51,542 bases of DNA. Origin: Clostridia bacterium. Its GTDB lineage: Bacteria; Bacillota; Clostridia; TANB77; CAG-508. Made by a program: the position numbers and the translations under genes. The DNA lies in assembly GCA_017625035.1 (NCBI GenBank), contig JAGALX010000002.1, forward strand, positions 1-51,542, written 5' to 3'. Of the stretch, positions 46,258 to 51,542 are shown one piece after another (position 1 is the first letter of the stretch; each line of letters begins with the position of its first letter). Below the pieces are notes generated by a model. The model was not told the origin of the DNA and made no database searches. It was given only the letters and a program-made list of their open reading frames with translations.

Positions 46258-47259
46258 TTGATAAAAAATGAAGTTATGCACAAAATAATGAAAGATATGG
46301 TAATGTATTTAACTCCATATCAATTGAAAAAATTAAAAACTACATTACAAGATAAGTTAGAAAATGTAGAAATAAATTTAATACTAGATAAAGAAAAATT
46401 AATAGCAGATAGAAGTTCAAATGATACATTATTAAAAATGTTTCTATCAGCAAAAAATGTAGAGGGATGTTCAAGTAAAACACTTAAATATTATAGAGAA
46501 ATATTAGAAAAATTTATAAAAGATATAGATAAAACAATAAAAGAAATAACAACAGATGAAATAAGACATTATTTAACTAATTATAGAGAAGAGCGAGGTT
46601 GTTCCTTAACTAGTATAGATAATATTAGGCGAGTATTTTCAAGCTTTTTTAAATGGCTAGAAGATGAAGATTATATTAATAAAAGTCCAATAAGAAGAAT
46701 ACATAAAATAAAAACTCTAACACAAGTAAAAGAGCCTTTTACAGACGAAGAAATAGAAAAAATGCGAGAGGGATGTAAAACTATTAGAGATTTAGCGATA
46801 ATTGAATTATTATATTCTACTGGAATAAGAGTTGGGGAACTAATTAACTTAAATATTAAAGATATGAATTTTGCTGAAAGATCGTGTATTGTTTTAGGAA
46901 AAGGTAATAAACAAAGGAAGTATATTTTGACATTAGAACTAAACTACATTTAGAAGAATATTTAAAAACTAGAGATGATGATAATCCTGCATTATTTGTT
47001 TCAAGAAATAAGCCACACCAAAGATTAACATCTGCAACAATAGAATTTTTTATACGAGATTTAGGTAGGTCATTAAATATTGAAAAGGCACATCCCCATA
47101 AATTTCGTAGAACCATGGCAACAGTAGCAATAGATAAAGGAATGGCAATTGAAGAAGTACAAAGATTATTACGGTCATATAAAAATAGACACTACGATGC
47201 ACTATGCGATAGTCAAGCAATCAAATGTTAAGTTTTCACATAGAAAATATATAGGATAA
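46258..47259 (+). CDS. Tyrosine recombinase (XerC/D-like), one -1 break and one CGG +1 site
   Basis: A tyrosine recombinase/integrase. The N-terminal SAM-like domain (FLSAKNVEGCSSKTLKYYRE) and the catalytic part with LLYSTGIRVGELINL (Arg) read normally to GKGNKQ. Near 46911-46917 the frame moves by -1 to REVYFDIRTKLHLEEYLKT, HPHKFRRTMATVA (His-x-x-Arg) and VQRLL. Then comes CGG at 47172-47174; in +1, GHIKIDTTMHYAIVKQSNVK and FSHRKYIG follow to TAA. The catalytic His of LGH and the nucleophile Tyr of MHY exist only after this shift. The start is TTG, 9 bases after AAAGGGGG. The -1 site fits no known slippery motif and may be a real mutation. Confidence 0.83.
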
Positions 47260-47280
47260 TTTCTAGAGAGGAGCAAAAAA

Positions 47281-49183
47281 ATAAACAGAAAAATACTTTT
47301 AATAATAGCCTTAATATTAAGCATAGGAATAACTGCTTACATAACAGTAAGCCTACACTTAATATTAAGCAATGACTTTAACAGTTTACTACAAATAAAT
47401 GTACAAACAATAATAAATACACTGCAAACCAATAAAAGAGTGCTACTTATGTTCATAATAGTAGCATCTTTTTTATTGCTTTTTACAAATAATAAGAAAA
47501 ACATTTATCATAGTGAGCAAGTAGAATTGACACCAAAGATAAAAGTTCCAAAGCCAGTAGGTCAGGGACAATATGGAACAGGTTGGTGGTTAGATAAAAA
47601 GGATTACAACAAAGTTTTTAAATATAATATAATAGAAAGAAATAATTCATATAACAAAGTATCATTTGAATCAGGAGGAGTTGTTACTCATTTTGAAAGA
47701 GATGGAAACAAAGACAAAGTTTACTACATAGCAGATAATATTCACACTCTTTTAGTTGGTAGTTCAGGAAGTGGTAAAAGTAGGTCAGTTATAATACCAA
47801 CAATTACTATGCTAGGATTAGCAGGAGAAAATATGTTTATTTCAGATGTCAAAGGTGAACTATACCTATATACTGCAGAAAAATTAAAAGAACTAGGTTA
47901 CGATGTTATTGCATTAGATTTTATAAGTTTTCTAAAGAGTAGCTGGTACAATTATTTAGACATCATAATAAATGCAGTAGAAGATGATAACATACCTCTT
48001 GCAGAAAGTTTAGTAAGTGATATGGTTAATATCTTGGTTGAGAAAAATGATAAAACAGAGCCTATATGGAAGAATGGAGAAATGTCTGTAATAAAGACTG
48101 CACTTATGGCGGTAGTTCTAGAGAATAAAGGCAAACGAGAACTTCAAACTTTACCTAATGCATATTACTTTGTTGCAGAAATGTTTAAACCAGACCAAAC
48201 AGGAAAAATGCCTATTGATAGTTATATGAATTCAAAAGATGCCAATGATCCAATAAAAAAATTCTATGCAGTAGCACGGGACTGCTCCATCAAAAACAAG
48301 AGGAAGTTTCGTTGCAGCAGCACTTTCAACATTACAATTATTTATAGATGAGTATGTTGCAAATTGCATTCAAAAGTCAGATTTCAATTTGAGAGATTTT
48401 GCAAAAAAGAAAACTGCAATATATGTATTACTTCCAGATGATAGAGAAACATATCATAAATTGCGGTAGTTTATTAGTACAACAAATATACACATCACTT
48501 GTTGAAACAAGTAGACTAGAGGGTGGCGAATTAAAAATAAGAATGAATTTTATATTAGATGAGTTTGCGAATTTCACGAAAATAGACACATTTCAAAGTA
48601 TGCTAACAGTTTCAAGACGGAAGAAATATAAGGTTTGTTATATGTTTGCAAAGTTTTGCTCAAATAGAAGAAAGATATGGAAAAGAGGGAGCACAGAATA
48701 TTATGGATAACTGTGCATTAATATATTTAAAAACTGGAAATGTAGATACTGCAAGTAAAATTTCTGAAAGACTTCGGAACATATACTGCACAAAGTTATG
48801 GCGAAAGTAGTAATTCAAATATCAAATATGATAAATCAAGTAGTAGTATGAGTTTAATTTCAAGAAAACTACTTACACCAGACGAAGTATTAATGATTGA
48901 AAATCCTTATGCACTAGTGATGTTAGCAGGAAAACCACCAGTAATATCAAACATACCTGATATTTCAAAAATGCATTTTAATAAATTAAATGGTATGGGA
49001 ACAAAAGAGGAGAATCTAAAATTAAGATTAGAAAGAGAACAAAAAAGAGAGGAAAGACCAATTAGTCCTATAAAAGTATGGGATATTTGGAACAAAGGTA
49101 CAAAAGAACGAGAATCAGAGATAGGGCTTATTCAGAATAAGTTCCATAAAAATATAAAGGAGAGTTATGAAAAGAATAATTAA
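47281..49183 (+). CDS. VirD4/TraG-type coupling protein, needs four +1 shifts at CGG codons; probable ATA start
   Basis: The type IV coupling ATPase linking relaxosome and secretion channel. ATA 47281 lies 7 bases after GAGAGGAG and opens NRKILLIIALILSIG with two membrane segments; the first GTG/ATG (47440/47449) would lose the first. Walker A is LLVGSSGSGKSRSV and Walker B MNFILDEFANF. The frame is restored after CGG at 48277 (AVA-GTAPSKTRGSFVAAALST), 48464 (YHKL-GSLLVQQIYTSLVE), 48618 (TVSR-GRNIRFVICLQSFAQ) and 48775 (SERL-GTYTAQSYGESSN). Each re-entry gives VirD4 family sequence. The corrected protein is 632 residues, normal for the family. It overlaps the next gene. Confidence 0.9.
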
Positions 49184-49502
49184 AATTGTAGGAAAGGTAT
49201 TGCTTATAGCAGTACTTTTAATTTTGGCATTCGTAGGAAAAGGAGTATTTGCTACATCAATACAAGACAGCATACTAGTAACTGGAACACAAAAATTAGC
49301 AGATGCAATAATTAGTTGGCTTACAGGTATTGGTATAACAATTTGTGGCGGATATTTTATTTACTATGTATATTGTTTAAAAACAAATGATGAGGGTGAA
49401 AGAAGAAGAAATATTCAAAATATTAAAACTACTTTAATTGCAATGATATTAATAACTTGTGGTTTAGCAGTAATTAACACTATATTAGGATTCTACAAAT
49501 AA
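49167..49502 (+). CDS. Small T4SS membrane protein (TrbC/VirB2 or CagC-like)
   Basis: A 111-residue protein with a signal-like N-terminus (VLLIAVLLILAFVGKGVFA), then a loop and two membrane helices (ISWLTGIGITICGGYFIYYV and TTLIAMILITCGLAVINTIL). This is the layout of pilin-like VirB2/CagC-type proteins of Gram-positive conjugation systems. It overlaps the virD4 end by 17 bases. The subunit role is inferred from size and position. Confidence 0.7.
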   Translation: MKRIIKIVGKVLLIAVLLILAFVGKGVFATSIQDSILVTGTQKLADAIISWLTGIGITICGGYFIYYVYCLKTNDEGERRRNIQNIKTTLIAMILITCGLAVINTILGFYK

Positions 49503-49543
49503 AAAATAAAATTCGATTTTATTTAAAAGGTTGGTGATGCAAA

Positions 49544-50389
49544 TTGACAGATATGCTTGTAGAACTAATACAAAATTTTATTTCAGGATCAGAATCAACA
49601 TTAAACTCAGTATTTAACAGTATGCTGAATTTAGTGTTTTTTATTGAAAGAGAATTAATGTATATACCAGAGGGGACGATTCTTTTAAAATCAAGAATAG
49701 ACTTTAATGCAATTTATCAAGTAGTTTTTAATTTTGCTACATATTTACTAATTATAGTATTTATAGCAAAAGCAATAAAAACATATTTTTTAATGCGAGA
49801 GGGAGACAATGAACAAAATCCAATACAACTAGTAATTGGTATGTTAAAAGCAGTAATTATAATGATATGTTTTAGAGAAATATATACGATTGGAGTTGGT
49901 ATTGTAGAAGAGTTTCTAAATGCAATATTAACAATAATCAATATTGAAAATACAAATTTAGCACAGGCTCTTACAAATAACATACAAGGTGGAATTTTTA
50001 CTGTAGTTGCTTGTTTAGTATTACTTATATGTTGGTTATTACTAATCTGCCAGTTCATTATGAAAGGAATTGAACTTCTTGTAATGAGAATAGCAATTCC
50101 ATTTGCAAGTATAGGTCTTTTAAATAGTGATGGTGGAGTATTTTCAGACTATTTAAGAAGTTTTCTAATGACGGCTTTTACAGTAGTAATTCAATTAGCA
50201 TTATTAAATATTTCAATAGCAACATTATTAACAAATAAATTAATATATGGAATAGCAATTGCAGTTGTAGCAGTTAATACACCAATGATTTTAGGCAAAT
50301 ATATGGTTAAACCATCAGGGAATCCAATTCACGCGATGGGTAATACTGCAAGAACAATGAGAGCATTGTTACCTAGAGGGAGGCACTAA
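49544..50389 (+). CDS. VirB6/TrbL-like conjugal transfer membrane protein
   Basis: A 281-residue polytopic membrane protein with six or more helices. The middle shows the VirB6/TrbL pattern of a large helix bundle (VVACLVLLICWLLLICQFIM, IELLVMRIAIPFASIGLLN) and then a conserved SFLMTAFTVVIQLALLNIS. The start is TTG after AAGGTTGGTG. It likely forms part of the inner membrane channel of the transfer apparatus. Confidence 0.78.
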   Translation: MTDMLVELIQNFISGSESTLNSVFNSMLNLVFFIERELMYIPEGTILLKSRIDFNAIYQVVFNFATYLLIIVFIAKAIKTYFLMREGDNEQNPIQLVIGMLKAVIIMICFREIYTIGVGIVEEFLNAILTIINIENTNLAQALTNNIQGGIFTVVACLVLLICWLLLICQFIMKGIELLVMRIAIPFASIGLLNSDGGVFSDYLRSFLMTAFTVVIQLALLNISIATLLTNKLIYGIAIAVVAVNTPMILGKYMVKPSGNPIHAMGNTARTMRALLPRGRH

Positions 50390-50392
50390 AAT

Positions 50393-50986
50393 ATGGAGTC
50401 ATTAAAACAAATAGTAAATACACTAAAAATAATAGGGATTTCTATTGCAGGAATTTCTTTTGTTGTACTTATGATAAAAATTGCAGTTGAACCAGAAATG
50501 AAAGCAAAATATCTAAAACTTACAAAACATTTACTGGTTGCAACAATATTAATTACAGTTTCTTTAAGCTTTGTAGAAATTCCAAAACATTATTATGGAG
50601 ATAAAATTGCTATTGTAGATGAGAAAAAATCTAATACAACAATAGAAGAGTTAAAAGACAAAGATTGCCAAGGAAGAGAAACTATAAATGTTGATGGTAA
50701 GTGGTATGTTGTTACTGATAGTGGTATGAAAATTGCAGCATTAACAGAAAATGATTCACTAGATAATGTTACAACAGTAGGTTTTTATAGCCAAGGAAAA
50801 GTTGTTGAAAATGTAAGCTTTTTAAGATTATTTTCAGAATCTCAAGGAACTTTTAAAGGTTATTTCGCAGATATACATTATTATAGAGACCAAGATGGAA
50901 TGATTTTTTCAAGAGATACTACATACTCACAATATCAACAGTTAAAGGCAAAATGGAACGAAGAAAATAAAAAAGAAAGTAATTAA
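50393..50986 (+). CDS. T4SS-associated membrane protein of unknown family
   Basis: A 197-residue protein starting 4 bases after the previous stop. Two membrane helices (IIGISIAGISFVVLMIKIAV and LLVATILITVSLSFVEIP) are followed by an exposed domain (VDGKWYVVTDSGMKIAALTE and FYSQGKVVENVSFLRLF). No family is recognised. The position among T4SS genes suggests an assembly or channel protein. The helix arrangement recalls VirB2-like proteins with an added domain. Confidence 0.6.
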   Translation: MESLKQIVNTLKIIGISIAGISFVVLMIKIAVEPEMKAKYLKLTKHLLVATILITVSLSFVEIPKHYYGDKIAIVDEKKSNTTIEELKDKDCQGRETINVDGKWYVVTDSGMKIAALTENDSLDNVTTVGFYSQGKVVENVSFLRLFSESQGTFKGYFADIHYYRDQDGMIFSRDTTYSQYQQLKAKWNEENKKESN

Positions 50987-51000
50987 CAGGAGGTATGAAT

Positions 51001-51333
51001 TTGAATGAAAAAAAGACAGTAAAAATACCAAGACAAATTAGGTTGAAAACTGAATTTTTTATTGGTTTTGGGATGGAAGAATTAATAAAAACCTTGATTA
51101 CTGGAGCGATAGCAGGAATAATTGCATATATATTCTATAAATTTACAGGTCAAACAATAATTGCAACTTTAATTGTAATTGGAGCATTAGTGGTTGCAGT
51201 TATTTCTTTAATTAAGGGGAATAATAATTTTTCTATGGTAGATACAATAAAAAATATTATAAAGTATCAAATTATGCAAAAAGATTTTAGATATGAAAGG
51301 ACAAAAATTAAAAAATTTGATTACAAATGTTGA
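51001..51333 (+). CDS. PrgI-family T4SS protein (VirB3-like)
   Basis: A 110-residue protein with KIPRQIRLKTEFFIGFGMEE at the N-terminus, two membrane helices (LITGAIAGIIAYIFYKF and TIIATLIVIGALVVAVISLI) and a basic tail, which is the PrgI layout. PrgI proteins sit beside VirB4 in Gram-positive conjugation. The TTG at 51001 is 7 bases from AGGAGG; the ATG at 50995 is too close. A VirB4 ATPase would be expected soon beyond the window. Confidence 0.78.
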   Translation: MNEKKTVKIPRQIRLKTEFFIGFGMEELIKTLITGAIAGIIAYIFYKFTGQTIIATLIVIGALVVAVISLIKGNNNFSMVDTIKNIIKYQIMQKDFRYERTKIKKFDYKC

Positions 51334-51542
51334 TAATAATTAGAAAGTAGAGTAAAATATATTATAGAATAGTTGTGAATTTTATTTCAATAAAAATGAA
51401 TAATAGACATCTGGTAAAATGTCAAGATAAGTTTTAAAAATTTTTTAATTTTTTTTAGCACGTTGACAATAAAAAGGGCGCACTTAATAAACCTCCAGAA
51501 TATCGTTTTTTTTACTGGAAATAACTGGAAGTGAGTACGGAA
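51334..51542. other. Non-coding right edge
   Basis: There is no convincing reading frame. A TTGACA near 51464 with a TAATAA 16 bases later may be a promoter for the next gene outside the window. Confidence 0.4.

Noticed and set aside
46911..46920. The -1 break in the recombinase as a programmed slippery site
   Set aside because: The codons AAA CAA AGG do not form an X-XXY-YYZ heptamer in the right phase and no strong downstream structure is apparent; a lost base is simpler.
51470..51500. Minus-strand GTGCGCCC as a group II intron 5' end
   Set aside because: Only the first eight bases match; the following conserved intron sequence is absent and there is no maturase or domain V in the window.

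Overview
The window is a very AT-rich stretch of an uncultured-type, anaerobic, spore-forming Firmicute, most likely a gut Clostridia relative. The evidence is a SigK-type sporulation sigma factor, LPXTG/sortase surface display, a glmS ribozyme, a two-gene SUF-like Fe-S system, Clostridia-type tRNA-Glu and tRNA-Leu, a Tn4451-like mobilizable element and a Gram-positive conjugative element. Codon use is dominated by A/T-ending codons and AGA arginine.

Layout. 0-18.4 kb is mostly chromosomal backbone: Rpn nuclease, DprA, a sortase with a Cna-B surface protein, a small ParE-type toxin-antitoxin pair, SigK, DUF523, tRNA-Glu, a zinc ribbon and DUF2085 protein, KtrB/KtrA potassium uptake, GlmS behind its ribozyme, two DUF5684-type membrane proteins flanking UvrC, SmsC/SmsB, an acyl-ACP thioesterase and tRNA-Leu. 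18.5 to about 26 kb is a Tn4451-like integrated mobilizable element directly after tRNA-Leu: attenuated large serine recombinase, MobV relaxase, two HEPN-domain proteins, TnpV, and a type I toxin with antisense RNA. 26.2-33.1 kb holds DinD and a run of nucleotide-handling enzymes (three genes with Nudix domains, Ham1/RdgB, deoxyribosyltransferase-like, small kinase, histidine phosphatase, MBL-Nudix fusion). RlmD and MetK follow. From 36.5 kb to the right edge is a conjugative element: DUF3789, DUF3560, a tandem paralog pair, oriT-like hairpins, an RHH accessory protein, MobP-type relaxase, cargo with an IS110 insertion, tyrosine recombinase, VirD4 coupling protein and the first type IV secretion genes.

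The main discovery candidate is a decoding system. Six genes (sigK, DUF2085, DinD, DUF3560, tyrosine recombinase, VirD4) are broken at ten places, and all ten breaks are the same event: an in-frame CGG codon after which the family-conserved protein continues in the +1 frame, so that CGGN behaves as one glycine. VirD4 needs four consecutive +1 shifts to give a full-length protein. In a by-eye scan I found no CGG used as an ordinary in-frame arginine codon in any intact gene on either strand. CGG therefore looks unassigned or 'hungry' here and acts as a +1 frameshift or quadruplet-decoding signal. Random sequencing errors should not respect reading frame in this way. Three further genes (dprA, virD4, the ParE-like toxin) appear to start at ATA or ATT.
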